Translations under genes and position numbers: made by a program
The notes under the pieces: generated by a model
Seen by the model: only the letters and a program-made list of their open reading frames with translations
Told to the model about the DNA's origin: nothing
The model's database searches: none
In this document: piece by piece, positions 23,040 through 35,050 of the stretch
Layout of the letters: every line of letters begins with the position of its first letter
Numbering within the stretch: the first letter of the stretch is position 1
DNA from: Cudoniella acicularis
Lineage: Eukaryota > Ascomycota > Leotiomycetes > Helotiales > Helotiaceae
Direction: 5' to 3'
NCBI GenBank assembly: GCA_013054445.1
Contig: JAAMPI010000100.1
Coordinates: forward strand, 1 to 64,000
Length of the DNA stretch: 64,000 bases

Positions 23040-23830
23040 GTTGGAAGGTCTGGGACTGGCAGCCTTTTACGGGAACACTGTAATTGTTGGGACGTGGCAC
23101 GAGTTAGCTGTACTATTAATATAACCTGTTAGTTGAAACTGAGTTTGATTCTGACGCACGCCAAACACGTCGGCTTCAATATCCAAGATACTTAAGCACC
23201 TTAGGTGAGCTGGGTCTTGGTGTGACTCTTCCTAGACGCGGCCTTGCCGATGTATGAATCCGTACCTCACTCTGACCTCTACCAAGCTGGCCTCCCATCT
23301 CTTTTCTTCGTGATGAATCTCCTAGTGACGCCGGACATGGGTATGACTCCTCCCTGATGCGGCACCACTGCTGCAAAATATCCATCATCCAGTAGACCTA
23401 CCACCTGCGATCCCCCCCCCCATCGGTCCGGCTGGTGCGGTTGTCCCTTACATGACATGCATGAACCTCGGTGTAGTCCATTCAAAACGTAACATCATGA
23501 CCGCATGAATCTCGTGATGATCAACTAGCGAACTAGTTATTCCAATCATTCGCTGAGATAAAACTAGTATAAACCTATTCCTAATCTAGTATCACATCTG
23601 CGTGAATATCACTACACAGGAACTAAACCCGCTGACAGAGCACCTTGGCCCCTTCCAGGTAAAGCAAAACTAGGAAAAAGGGAAAATAAACACACAAGTA
23701 AAGTATAGCATCAAAATTTTCAAAGCAAAAAGGAGTAAACTAAGTGCCACCAAAATTCATATTATAAAGTCGCCTCTGTAGCTGCCCCTATGGCCAAGGA
23801 GACGTTATGGAATGATGAGGCTGAGACCTT

Positions 23831-23872
23831 TATGGCAGATCCCATTTTGGCTCCAAAATGGGATCTGCCATA
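23831..23872. repeat. Perfect 42-bp palindrome (20-bp arms, 2-bp centre)
   Basis: Left arm TATGGCAGATCCCATTTTGG, centre CT, then the exact reverse complement. The right arm forms the start of repeat copy 2, and the same core (GCAGATCCCATTTTGG) ends repeat copy 1 at 9825-9840. It would form a strong hairpin. Confidence 0.9.
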
Positions 23873-24123
23873 GAGACAAGGAAAGTGTAACCGGGCCTCA
23901 AGGGAGCCAGGACGAGTCCCCTTGGGTACTAAAAGAGCATCTCACATGCTCGTGCTGACTCTGCCGCTTCCCGCTATTGCTCACCACTCTCACCCGCTTC
24001 CCACCATCGCCTCACCCTCACTCACCTTAGCTCATCCAACGTTGCAGATAAAGTAGCCCTGCTCATCTTTCCGAGCAGAAACATATTTCGTGCAAGTGAT
24101 AATTCAGGCTAAACAACCAGCTG
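23853..24123 (+). repeat. Dispersed repeat, copy 2
   Basis: Reverse-orientation relative of 9599-9840, about 270 bp. It runs from CCAAAATGGGATCTGCCA to AAACAACCAGCTG. Flanked on the left by the hairpin at 23831-23872. Confidence 0.8.
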
Positions 24124-25585
24124 TTATACATACCCATTAAATCCACTTGTCTTTGGAAGTAAAACCAAGGAAGCTCACTAGTCCTAACACTTTCAATGTA
24201 CGAGTCAGACGTTGGCGTGATGATCACGATTCCGGGAGGGGTCCTAGATCTCTCAACTTTGGAGAATTAGCTTGATTGGAGTTGTTGGGCTGTGCATAAC
24301 TCACGCTGGTATTACCGCTCCGTGAAGCAACGATCTGCCTTCTTTTGAATCTCGAGCTCAGGGATCAAGATACCCTCGAGGTAGACGTTACTCTCCATTC
24401 CTTGCGCTTATCGGATTTCAAGTCTCCTTTTGATAAACTTGACATGCTTTTGTTTCGTGTTTTTCTAGAATTTCCATTTCTTCAGTTGCCTCTGATACTC
24501 GGATATGTAGGGACAACGTCAGGCGCTATGCTCACTTCTTTTGAAGAAAGGGAGAGGGCAAAGTGGGCTTGTCACCTTGCAGAGAAGCCGCTGGTTATCT
24601 CCATAATATCTTTCACCTCGTCCAAGGTCTTCTTGCCGTCGATGTAAAACTCTTTGATTTGTCGCTTGTGAGGCTCCCATTCTGACGTCATGCTGCAGAT
24701 TGATTGACTCGAGGATTAAATGAAGATGCCAACTCAAGGTGGAGAAGACAGAATGAATTTATGGTGCAGTCGACATAGACTTGTTACAATAGTCTGAGTC
24801 CGACAGAAATCTAAGGGGAGAAGTGAAAAACTATGAAAAACTATGTCGAGGCTGCGACGGCAGTCCGCAATGTTGCCTCCCTATTAGCTGTATCTGAAAA
24901 CCGTCATACCCTGGATTGAATCCCGGGCTGCTGATTCCACGCTGTAGCTCTTATTCGTTAACGCCAAAACCCTTACGCCACCAGACTATATCTGCAGTAC
25001 TACATTGCCGCACGTCCTTAAATAAATCCTTCAAGCCTGGATATGTGTGAGATCCCAGGTGTCCTATTGGTCCGTGACAAAACCTTCAAACTAAAGAGAA
25101 CTTGCCCTGCGATCCTTGCTAGGCCCGACGAAGGGATTACACCAGAGAAATATATATCGCTCTTCTTTTATTCGTGCTTTACAAAACCATCATCGATTGA
25201 ATTCTGCCTAAGATGGAGAAGGGAAATAGGGTTCGGCGTTGTTGCAAGGCTCTAAGGTAGTGGTATTTAAGCCTCAGATATTACTCTGCTTTCATTGGCT
25301 CTTTACAAAACAGTCGTCGAATGACTGCTGTCAATATAGAAAGAAAAATTTTCAGCCGTACTCGTTGCCTCGCAAGAGCCTAGAGTGAGGGTGCTGAGCT
25401 CAATGGAGAAAGATATAAATCTACCTTGCTCTCCTCCTTGACAATTTTCTGGTCTTTTATCCTTCACCCCATTTTGACCCCATCTCTTGGCTGCTCAAAA
25501 AAAAGCAGGACTCAAAGCATCACTTGCTTGACAGAATATTTGATATCTTTCGTCGAACTGTTCTCGTCATCCTCTTCACTTTGCC

Positions 25586-26089
25586 ATGGCACCCGAAAGA
25601 AAGCATCGATCCTCCGGGAAGGGTCGAAAGGTCACCCACCACCACCAAGAAGGTGAGAGCAATCGCAGCTGGACCAACAGAGGCACAGCTACTTCTACCA
25701 ACAACACTTTCATTGAGCAGCGTTCACCTGTCAATGCCCACGGTTCAACTTATCAAAACATATCTGCGAATGATCAGCTTCATGCAAACGAGCAGACAGC
25801 AAACACTTACATTGAGCGACCATGGGGACAGTACTTCGATGCCCCGAACGACAATACTTACATGTATGGTGCTTTACCGATGGAGAAGTGGCAGACTGAG
25901 GGAGCTATTGATCAGCCTTGGCATGGCATGGAGGCTGTTTACGTTCCTGGAAGCCAGGACGTGGGCTTTGACAACGGCAACAATGGGGCGGCTGATGGTC
26001 TTAATTATGAAGGAGGTATGGATGGGAGCACTGAGGGCGTGGATAGCATGGCGTGTCAGGCAGCTTCATCTGAGAAGCGCGACACTTAA
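25586..26089 (+). CDS. Hypothetical protein, 167 aa, polar low-complexity
   Basis: Single-exon frame with a good start context (TTTGCCATGGCACC). The N terminus is basic (APERKHRSSGKGRKV), followed by a His run and an Asn/Gln/Gly-rich body without predicted domains, helices or signal peptide. Probably disordered. I do not recognise it. The overlapping frame starting at 25524 is less plausible because it lacks such a start context. A lineage-specific gene is the best reading; it could also be non-coding. Confidence 0.4.
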   Translation: MAPERKHRSSGKGRKVTHHHQEGESNRSWTNRGTATSTNNTFIEQRSPVNAHGSTYQNISANDQLHANEQTANTYIERPWGQYFDAPNDNTYMYGALPMEKWQTEGAIDQPWHGMEAVYVPGSQDVGFDNGNNGAADGLNYEGGMDGSTEGVDSMACQAASSEKRDT

Positions 26090-26799
26090 AAAAGGGTGTT
26101 TTATGCAGCGCGACACACATTATACGGAATATGACATGTATTCGCAGCGATATACAGCGGTTCAGAATCCAAAAGTTTCAACTTACTCGAATTATTTTCT
26201 CTATATTTTCTTCGATATCTTCAGATAGATGACTTGGTGTGGTTCCACTCGGGTAGCTTTCGCACTAATAAATACAACACTTCAGCGTAACTTTACCCAC
26301 AAATTAATGAAAGGACCATATGAGCTTCTAAAATACTTGTCAGTACCTGTCTTTCAACTGAAACTTGTGTGCACACTTTTAGTGCAAGAGATATCTTGGT
26401 TTTTCTTGTTTGAGTAATGAAGGTTCTTTATTTACATAAGCCTAAATACGACTACTTTTTAACCTGTTTTCTAGTACGTGCAAAAGATGACGTTTTAAGC
26501 GCAAAAGATCTAGAGGTTATTAATTTAATTTATTGATTTTTATATGAAGGTGAAAGTCTAATTATACTAAAAAGTAGGAGGAGTCTTGTAAGTGAAATTC
26601 CAAAGGATTCACGCCGATTACTCGATGTTCTGCATGTCAGATATTTCCTTTGAAGAGCGACCATCTAAGTTGTGGAACGAATGGTTACAATTTTGCACGC
26701 TTCGCGGATTTGGAATTTCTCTTTTTTATTACTACTGTACCACTATTGGTCCACTAATATTCACCGCACTGTTCTAAGTAGCACGGTAGCACCAGATGC
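26090..26799. other. Intergenic stretch
   Basis: AT-rich, with no coding or RNA signal that I can support. It holds the 3' flanks of the two neighbouring genes. Confidence 0.5.
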
Positions 26800-27622
26800 C
26801 TAACCCTTCACAATAAACTTATTGCAATCATCTTGAGCTCCACGCTTCGCAACCGGCATCATAACAGGCTGATGATTCCTCGCCGCAATCATCGTACACA
26901 CCCTATACGCCCCCGGTGGCAAACCACCACTGACCAATGCCTGCAACAACCCCTTCCCATCACCCTTATCGTTAATGCCCTTGAAGAAAACCGGCTTGGT
27001 GGGGTCAGGCGGCACAACCGAGTCCAAACTCCCAATATTCTGGATAGTGACATGACAATGTCCAACAATATCTCCGTTCTCATCCAGATCTTGAGGCGCG
27101 GAGTAGTAATTGCCCGTTGGGTTGACGAAGTATCCTGATGAGAGATGAGTGGTTCGGACCGTGACGTTGAAGGTCTTGTTGGCGGGGATGGTGGCTCCAG
27201 AAAGGGGATAGGCGATCATGGCGGAGATCATGTTTGTGGATGCAGGGATCTTGCCCATGGGGATGCTGTTGCAGGAACCGGCTTGAACTTGGGATCCATT
27301 GGTGATTGTGGTGCCTGAGCAAAAGTTGATAAAGTTTGCATCGTCACTAGAACACTATTAGCATTTCGAGGAATCGAATGTGGTGAGAGATGTGGAACTT
27401 GAGTACTTACGTGTCCGAGGGGGATTGTCCCGCAGCAATCCCTGGCGCGCCGGCTTCTTGACCTGTAAATGAACTTGCAGTTTGCAAAACGCTGTCATCT
27501 AAACAAGTGTCTGAATCACTTTGTCTCTGTCCCAAACTTCCAGCTTTTGCATCAACAAAGCTGCATGCAGCAAGAAGAACAACAGCGACAAATGAACACA
27601 ACATCATGGGGCGTGGACTCAT
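26800..27622 (-). CDS. Secreted conserved fungal protein
   Basis: Predicted extracellular protein of 252 aa, exons 27622-27411 and 27346-26800, with a 64-bp intron (SPSDT|DDANFINFC). The N terminus is a signal peptide (hydrophobic LCSFVAVVLLAACSFVDA, cleavage likely near residue 26). The mature part has an NFCSGTTITNG segment, PMGKIPASTNM, the signature GHCHVTIQ, PPDPTKPVFFKGIND and a C-terminal AARNHQPVMMPVAKRGAQDD. This combination recurs in a fungal secreted family whose biochemical role is unknown, some members of which carry the misleading label ribosomal protein S17. Four cysteines could form two disulfides. Function is not assigned. The frame is intact. Confidence 0.8.
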
Positions 27623-29181
27623 TGGCTGACAAGAGCAAGGACTGCAACAATATTGTTGCGCAAGAATGAGGTAGAAAGCAAGTTGAAAGGATCTGTGTCA
27701 ATTAGTTTCAAGGTAAGTGGCGGATGCCACACATATACACCTACATTCTAATCGATTCCAATTATCACAACCCCCTTCAGCCATCGCCAAGACTCAATCC
27801 GTCAGCAAACCAGGACAATAGTTTGCAAATGGCGTGTCTTTTGTTGTGGACTTGGGCTCATTGGATAATTTTATATTGCAGGGTGCCGGCACGGGAGTTG
27901 GCTAAAAGCGGGTAAGCAGATCAATATATTTTTCTCCTTGATATTCCATTGTTTGTTGTAATCTAATTGATCCGGGCGATCTTAAATTGCCGAATATTTG
28001 GCATGTGGCTATTCCTGGAGTTTGCAAGAATTAATTATAACTTCTTGGCTATGATCGTACGATTCCGTTCAAAGATTTCGGGACTTGTGTAAACCTTCAT
28101 CATAGGCACCATTGTCATGATTATTAGCCTTGCTTGAGCTAACCTTAGCGAAATTTGCTGAAGGGAAGTAATAGTAGTATCCTGGGACCAGAAATATTAG
28201 GCCGCGTGGCAAAGCCATCGGGAACACTTTAAAATACCAAAATAAAGACTAATTAAAAATGATTGAAATTCACATTCACGAAAAATGGGCGCCATATATT
28301 TACATTTCACTTTCTCCAAAAATGTCACGCCATATACTAGTGGCTCTTCTTCGAAGTGTTCGGCTTAAATTTGTGATGTTGGCAGCCCCCGCTCAACTGC
28401 TAAAAGGAAAAGAAACCTAAGATAAAAAAAGATGTTTTGAATTTTTGCCAAAAGACATAGGAAACTTAAAGAGTAATACGCTTTCAATTGTGAAAATAGA
28501 TAACATTATGTCAGCGAGTATAACATAGTCGTAGAAGGGGACCATTCTGAGCGAAGCGAGAGGTATTAATTCAAGGACCAAAATACCAGTACTCTCCTAC
28601 CTCTTACACAAAAGATCTATCGATCATTATTTTACGTCGGAGTCTACGACACAAGATTGCCACTGGAACACCAGCACCGGATTACCCCAAGGACCAATGT
28701 TCGCCCGACGTACACTGTAGCTACACATCTGCGGCCTAACAGCGATCAAAACCCAGACCTCATCATCCCGCGATCTACCCCCTATTAAATTCACAGCCCA
28801 TCCACACAACCGAAAAAAACACCCATACTTCCATCCTACCCTTCTCGTCCCCAAAAGTTCAGCCGTTCTTCAGCCATGTCTCAGCTCTCAAATTCTCATT
28901 GGCCTACGCCACTACGTGCGAACTTCGCCCACTTGCGCTGAAATACAATTTCCCAACTCAGCTACCACAAGGCAGTTTTCAGGCATCTAGAATTCACGAT
29001 GTTTTGCATAAGAGACAAGAAAAAAGCAAAGTGTGTCACTGCGGCGCGTGGTCAAAATTTGAAGATAAATTGAAGCTTTGTGCCACCACCTATTGTGTAA
29101 TTTGACGAAACGCACCTGTTCATAGGATATCGGGTTACTACATTTTTAAATTATATTGCGTTTAGTGAGAAAAGCAACAAT
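27623..29181. other. Intergenic stretch
   Basis: About 1.6 kb, AT-rich at 27900-28600. No supported gene; minus-strand frame 28627-28854 has no features. Confidence 0.5.
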
Positions 29182-30117
29182 ATGGTTTACGTAAAACCAC
29201 CCTACGACTACCCCGAAGAATCCGTAAATTTCGACACCAGCTCCACGCCTTCCGCCACAGCAACACTATCAACACCCACTGATCCCGCTTTCTTCGGCTG
29301 GCTATTCCAGAGTTCATACGTTTCCCAGTCAATACCTGCTTGTAAAATTTTCCCTCTCTTTTCCCTCTCTTCTCCCTTCTCTATTAGCAGCAACACAACA
29401 AAAATTTAAATTAATATCACTCTTTTTTTGGCGGAAAAGACGCACAAGGAACTTGCACCTCGGCAGCTACCTTCTCCGCTTCGTCAATCACGCGACTTGT
29501 TGCGCTAGCGGGCCCGCATCTTCTTGCAATATTTATACGACATGTGCTGGTAATAGTATTTTGATTGGTGCAGGCGCACAAGCTACTAATACGTGTGGGC
29601 CAAGCTCAACGTGTAAGACGGATATTTTGTATGCATCGGTGGGAGGACGACGGCGAAGCAGGCGGTGTATTGTGGGACGGGGGTCCAAGCTACCTGATAT
29701 AGGGGTATGCTTACACCTGGTGCTGATATATAATTCTTCACCCTGTCACGGGACTTGAACAAGTTGGGAGGACTAACACCTATAGCTTTATCATCCGTGA
29801 CCGTTATAGCCGACTCTAGTCCTCCTTCAGGTGCAAAAACGCCCTGGGCGGCGATAGGGGGAGGAGAAGCAGGTGGAGTGGCCTTCCTTGTCCTTCTTGG
29901 GATTTTACTATGGTTTTTTCGGGGTTATTGCACGGGGTTTGGAGGCCGTGGACGTAAGTCTGGATCGGAGGATGGGTTTGAGCAGATGCGAAGAGCGAAT
30001 GTACAGGATGTGAGTAATACGAGGGAGGCTGGGGCGAATGAGCAGGATGAAAATAATAGGGGAGGGGGTGAGGAGAATGAGAGTATGCTGAATCAGCAGA
30101 CATATGCTAATCCTTAG
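29182..30117 (+). pseudogene. Decayed extracellular/transmembrane protein gene
   Basis: Pieces of one cysteine-bearing surface protein appear in order but in different frames. They are MVYVKPPYDYPEE to VSQSIPAC (29182-29344), a candidate intron ending near 29440, AQGTCTSAATFSASSIT (frame A), then CNIYTTCAGNSILIGAGAQA and CGPSSTCKTDILYASV (frame B). A tail at 29780-30114 holds one membrane helix, GGVAFLVLLGILLWFF, and a polar cytosolic end. At least two frame changes lie between 29440 and 29700, and a third reading, TTAKQAVYCGTGVQAT, ends in a stop. Either the gene is disabled or unrecognised introns are present. No signal peptide is seen at the listed start. The family is not named. Confidence 0.45.
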
Positions 30118-30979
30118 TGTGGTTGGTTGGGAGGTGAAGAACGAGTGGAGGGGCAAACAGGAGCGGGAGGGTACTTTTTATGATTAGTTTGTATATATGT
30201 ATAAAGTCTGACTGAGGAACGAGGAGGGGATGGAGAGAGTTAAAATGATATTGTGTTGTATATACCTTTGTGTTATAATTCGAAGAAATTTATTGAGCGA
30301 AAATATAAACAAATCATGCGACGAAACTTCCCCTGGAATCTTCCAAAAGGGCTCTACCGAGATTCTGAAATTCTAGTGCCGCACTAGTAGTGCGGTACAG
30401 CCATGGACGATGTGCTCCTAATAAGACCGCAATTTCATGACAGTCGCAAATTCGGGAATATAATCAAATACTTTCGAAGTTAAATATTTTGTTAAATTTT
30501 GCAATCATTTGAATTTATTTCCAAAAGAACATGGAATGATTGCTATTGAACTCAATTATTATGCTACTCAACCGCTTTGGAATAGCAAAGTCCAAAAGTT
30601 TGCTCTAACTAGAAACAGAAAACCCACAAGCTTTTCTAGCGTACTGATTCATAAATTGCGAGTCCTGTAGAACTTTCTCCTCAAATATTTTAATTCTCGA
30701 ACTCCTCTCACATCTGTGTTCACCCTTTTTCAGAAGGAAACGCCAGTTATACCACAAATCGATCTGGAAACCGAATTTCAAATTTCTAGAAGATAAAAGG
30801 GTCACGGGTGTTATGATTGGCATCCGCCGGGAATCTGGTTTTGGCTCTGGCGCTGCTTTTCTCAAGTCGCTGGAGATGTCTTCGGATTCCCACGATCTTC
30901 GTCTTCGAAGATTCGAAGTTTGCTCCTCTTTCACGGATTTCTTTTCGCCGCTTCGGGTTTCCGGCCATAGACAACAGTC
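30118..30979. other. Intergenic stretch
   Basis: AT-rich at 30280-30600. Two overlapping minus-strand frames (30605-30934 and 30786-30974) are basic but show no known motif, and they lie in the 3' flank of the methyltransferase gene. Confidence 0.4.
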
Positions 30980-32182
30980 CTAAATAACGTCAGAAATATC
31001 GAAGACAAGGTAACAAACATACACATCAAGATATCCATGAACATTCCTGTCCTTCAACGCCGCTCTGATCTGGCCGAGAAATGCCTGTACTTCAATATAA
31101 GACCACTATACATCCAAGTCAGCAATCCAGTTCAATCTGTAAAGGAAGACCTTCGTACTCCACCAACAGTCGTCAAACTCCGCAGCGCAAAACCCTCAAT
31201 CCCTTGCGAAATCCTCAACTGATTCCACCATCCTATGTCCTTGAATTTGGAATCAGCAGCCCACCCATTCATCGGCCACTTCGACCTCGTCTCAACCACA
31301 TCCACAAACCCCGCCTTCTCTACACGTTCCCTAATTTGCGACCAAATATCAAACTCTTTACTCTTCTTCCTCCCCAACTCATTCATCACATTCCCATATC
31401 TTGTAAACACATGTTCTGGTCCAACCGTGCCGTCGTCACTAACAGGAGTCACCGAGTGCTCAGCGCATTCTATATATCCCCCTGGCTGTAGTGTGTGATA
31501 TGCTTGGCTGAACAGCTCGTCCCAATCCGCGATCGATCCGAACATTTCGCGGATGTGTATGAAGTCGAAGGAGGCAGGGCGGTAGGTCCAGGGGAGCGTT
31601 ACGTCGTCAACTTCGAAGCTGCAGTTTGGAGGGAGCCATTCGGGTTGGGTTGGGGAGAGGTCGGTGCCTGTCACGGAGGCTGAGGGGTATGCGTCTGCGA
31701 TGTCGATTGCCCAAATACCTGTCCCAGTACCGACATCGAGGATATTCTGAAAAAGCTATGATCAGGACCAATTGTAATGATAGGTGCTGCAGGGTGTGTA
31801 TCTTTACCTGCGGATTCTCTATGGGTGCCAGGCACAACTTATTATCCAGTGTCAAAAGCCACAGATGGTGAGCTAGGTCCTGCTGATCATTCTGCACCTC
31901 GTCGTTCGGAGCCCAATATGCCCCATCACGGTACGCATGGTATCGCCGCCCATTTTCATATCGATATCTTGTGATAGCAGATGTGATTGAGGTGGTGTCA
32001 CTCGCATCGAAGGTGTCGCCATAGGCTGAGTCGTTGTCACCGTCGACCTCAGCCGAGGTTATGATGGGGGCAGGGGTCTCGGCCGGAGGAGCAGCACCAA
32101 TCGCATGTGCAGCAGACTCGGTATCGGGTTCGGGAGGGCTACCGGTATTCGGCCAAGGGACTTCGGGAGCGCGATTGTCCAT
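30980..32182 (-). CDS. LaeA/UMTA-type SAM-dependent methyltransferase
   Basis: Seven-beta-strand methyltransferase, 362 aa, exons 32182-31808, 31746-31159 and 31105-30980. The introns of 61 and 53 bp are GT-AG and in phase (NPQ|NILDVGTG and TTVGG|WSYIEVQAF). The N-terminal 60 residues are Pro/Ala/Glu-rich and probably disordered. RYRYENGRRYHAYRDGAYWAP is the usual lead-in, and motif I (NILDVGTGTGIWAID) sits at 126-140. An acidic residue follows in GTDLSPTQPEW, and FDFIHIREMFGSI plus LQPGGYIECAEHS mark later motifs. The last exon (EVQAFLGQIRAALKDRNVHG) matches the family C terminus. Relatives methylate small molecules or, like LaeA, affect secondary metabolism; the substrate here is unknown. 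It is transcribed away from the FAD monooxygenase starting at 32556, leaving a 373-bp shared upstream region. Confidence 0.92.
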
Positions 32183-32555
32183 TGAATAGTTGCTTTTTTT
32201 AGGGCATTCTTCAAAGCAAAGAATGATCCCGAGACTGTCGTTCTACGGCGCGCCATCACTTGGCGTGAAAGGTCTGTTCTGCTTCGGACTGCCCCACCAC
32301 CAGCGCTAATATGTCTTGATTTTAGCGTTATTGGCTCCCCGCTCAAGGCGGGGTAAGATCCTAAATTTCCTCACTGACGCGCGGTAGTGGCGTTAATAGT
32401 GTACTACAAAGCGACCTGTCAGGGTCCGACCACTCCACACTTCAGCTGAGCCGAGGCGCTGACCATTCACGGATTCGGAACTTCCTCAGACATTGATAAC
32501 GAAGCCGTGTAACGTATGCTTCAAGCATTGCGATTTCAGCCAACCGCGCAACAAT
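32183..32555. promoter_or_regulatory. Shared divergent promoter region
   Basis: The 373-bp gap between the start codons of the methyltransferase (-) and FAD monooxygenase (+) must serve both. It is less AT-rich than other gaps, and no clear TATA box was identified. Co-regulation is inferred from the arrangement alone. Confidence 0.5.
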
Positions 32556-34000
32556 ATGGATGCTCCTGTTTTGGTCATTGGTGCTGGTGGGTATTTCTGA
32601 CCTCGGTGGTCCCCCTCTTGCCCCCTTTTCCACAGCTGAGACATGGCATCGCTAACCGAATCTCAGGATGCACTGGTCTCAGTCTCGCCCAAGGACTCAA
32701 AAAAGTAGGTTTTTACCTTCCTTCTCATCCCGATTAATCTACACGTATATCTTCTTAACTCACCTTCCAAAAGGCCGGGATAAAATTCACCATCTTCGAA
32801 AGAGAGCCCGCCAATCTTCAACGTGCTCGTGACTGGAACATGGGCGTCCATTGGGGCATTCCCATCCTCGAAACTCTCATCCCACCAGAAGCCTTCGCAA
32901 AACTAGATTCTGCTCAAGTTGACCCAAATCGACCGTGTCCCCCCTCAGACACTATCAAATTTCTCCACGGGAAAACCGGCGAGCAAATCGGTGGAGCGAC
33001 AACCCCGCATATCTACCGTCTTCGAAGAAGCAAATTACGTGCTCTCCTGTCAGAAGGCCTTGACATCCAATACAGCAAAACTATCTCCTTCATCACTCAT
33101 TCCGAGGATGGTGCTACAGTAACTGCACACTTCGCCGATGGCACCACAGCCGGAGGATCAATTCTCGTCGGCGCAGACGGTGCTCGCTCAATTGTACGGA
33201 CTCTCTTGTTAGGAGCAGAGGCAGCAGCCATAACACCCTTGGAAGTCGCAGCCTCCATTGTCCAAGCCAAATACACTGCAGAGCAAGTGAAATTCCTCCG
33301 CTCCTGGCACCCCATTTACGTCGCTGCCCCGCATCCCGCCGGTCTCTTCAGCTGGGTCGGCCTGCATTCCGCCCCTGACATTGACGATCCCGAGAACTGG
33401 ATCATGAACCATTATATTTCCTGGCCTTACACCCATGCGGAGCAAGAAGCCACTAAAGACTGGTCAAATGAACAGCGGTTGAAACAGGTTAAGGACTTTG
33501 CGAAGGATTTTGCGGATCCGTTCAAGAGTGCGTTTGAGTGGTTGAAGGAGGATCAGGAGGTGTGGTATGCGCCTATGGCGCATTGGGATCCGAGTACGGA
33601 GGGGCATAGATGGGATAATCGCTCGGGAAAAGTGACGCTAGCGGGTGATGCCGCGCATCCTATGACTTTCCGTACGCCCTTTCTTTCTTTCCTTCCTTCC
33701 TCCCTTCCTCTCCATCTGAGCCCTTCAAAAACAAAAACAAAAACCTAATGTTAAACAGAACGTGGACAAGGCCTAAACTCCTCAATCAAAGACGCCTCGG
33801 AACTCGCTAGCCAAATTATTGAATACCTTGGAAAAAATGCCAAAAAGACGAGAGAAGAAGCGATAAGCGCTTATGAGAAGGAGATGAAAGAGAGAACAGG
33901 GACGGAGGTGAGGTTGTCGGCTGAGAATACGAGGATGGTGCATGTTTGGGATGAGGTGATGCAGAGTCCGTTGATTACGAAGGGGTTTTCGAAACAGTGA
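32556..34000 (+). CDS. FAD-dependent monooxygenase
   Basis: Class A flavoprotein hydroxylase of 402 aa in four exons: 32556-32586, 32667-32704, 32774-33671 and 33759-34000. The two tiny first exons encode the FAD-binding strand (VLVIGAG|CTGLSLAQGLKK|AGIKFTIFE), and all three introns are GT-AG and in phase. GADGARSIVR lies at 156-165 and GDAAHPMTF near 314, interrupted by the last intron before QRGQGLNSSIKDA. The enzyme would insert one oxygen atom into an organic substrate using NAD(P)H; the substrate is not readable. The divergent methyltransferase neighbour suggests a tailoring pair. It is distinct from the monooxygenase at 708-2044. No disruption is seen. Confidence 0.92.
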
Positions 34001-34230
34001 TATTAGGTGGTTGAAGTTGTGGTGGATTATATAGAGCTGCGCTGGCCTTAAGTATATTAGAGGTATTTCATATTCACGTCGGTCGATTCAAGTGCTAGGT
34101 ACACCAATCAAGTAACTTTATCAACTAGAAGAATCGATACAAAGGCCGAATAGTCAAGCCGTATAGCAACTTTCTCAACAATGCAAAAGCCTGGATCCTT
34201 CACACCACATCAGATCGAGACCCTTCCTCA

Positions 34231-35050
34231 CTATACATGTACAAGGATAGACTCCCTCAAAACAAGGTCTCTCTGAAGCGCCGCCACTTTCACAGACTTC
34301 ACATCACTTGGAATCGGGAAAAAGTCTCAAACCCAATCTTAGGAACGGTACCCAAGACCTGCACTGCCGCAGTAGCATTTGCCCCGCCATACACAACCCA
34401 GTCCGTAACGTCCGTCGCTTCGTTTCAGCTCATATAAACGACTCCATGCTTAACAGCAATATCTGGCTGCGTGCTAGAAGTGGCGTGCGATTCTTGTCGA
34501 TAAGCGCGGTATGGCCACGTAGAAGAAGGGTCTGCGAATTTGCCAGAAGGATTGCCGTATTGAAGTGTCATTCGCACATCACCATTGGGGCCAAATTCCT
34601 TCAGGATGGGAACTTGGCCGTAGCTTAGTAGCGTGTTGCCGTTTGGCAGAATTCCAAGAGAGCCTTGATCGTCGGCATATATTTCCTAGTTGGGGCCTGA
34701 GAAGTTTTGGGCGAGCGTGGCGGAAAATGTGTCAAAGCCAAGGTTGAAGGTTAGTCCTTCGCTGGGGTGTGTACCGTTGAGGGTGCCGAAGTTGTTGTAA
34801 TTGCTGAAGTAGGTGAGAGCGGTAGTTGTTGGGACGAGGGGAGTGAGACGTGCGTCGTGTTGCCATGTCTAGGAAGAAATAAGTTAGTTGCTGATTCAAT
34901 AGTAAGAAATGCAGAATTGCTTACAAAGTGTACGTTCGGATCTAATGTAAAGTTTCCTCCAGTATCGCCTTGTTTTAAATCATCAGTTACTGCCCTCCAA
35001 ATCAGGCGCACTAGACATACGTTGAACTGCAACAGGTAGTTCGATATCGA
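34231..35050 (-). pseudogene. Arylsulfotransferase (ASST) relic, C-terminal part
   Basis: Minus-strand remains of the C-terminal half of a fungal arylsulfotransferase-like secreted protein. Recognisable blocks are GDTGGNFTLDPNVHF, an intron, TWQHDARLTPL, FNLGFDTFSATLAQNF, QGSLGILPNGNTLLSYG, WPYRAYRQES, VLGTVPKIGFET and the end DVKSVKVAALQRDL. It is broken by TAG at 34686-34688 (FSGPN, stop, EIYADD), TGA at 34425-34427 (MS, stop, NEATDV, where the family has Trp) and a one-base loss in a T run near 34310. The proper terminus is TAG at 34231. The N-terminal part of such a protein is found at 38163-38826 on the same strand, so the two may be one gene split by later events. ASST-family proteins transfer sulfate between phenols; fungal members are poorly characterised. 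Confidence 0.7.

Larger units (their letters stand above)
23040..25585. other. Intergenic stretch with a dispersed repeat
   Basis: Contains the palindrome at 23831-23872 and repeat copy 2 at 23853-24123. No gene is supported; the 100-codon frame at 24345-24647 has no recognisable domain. Confidence 0.45.
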
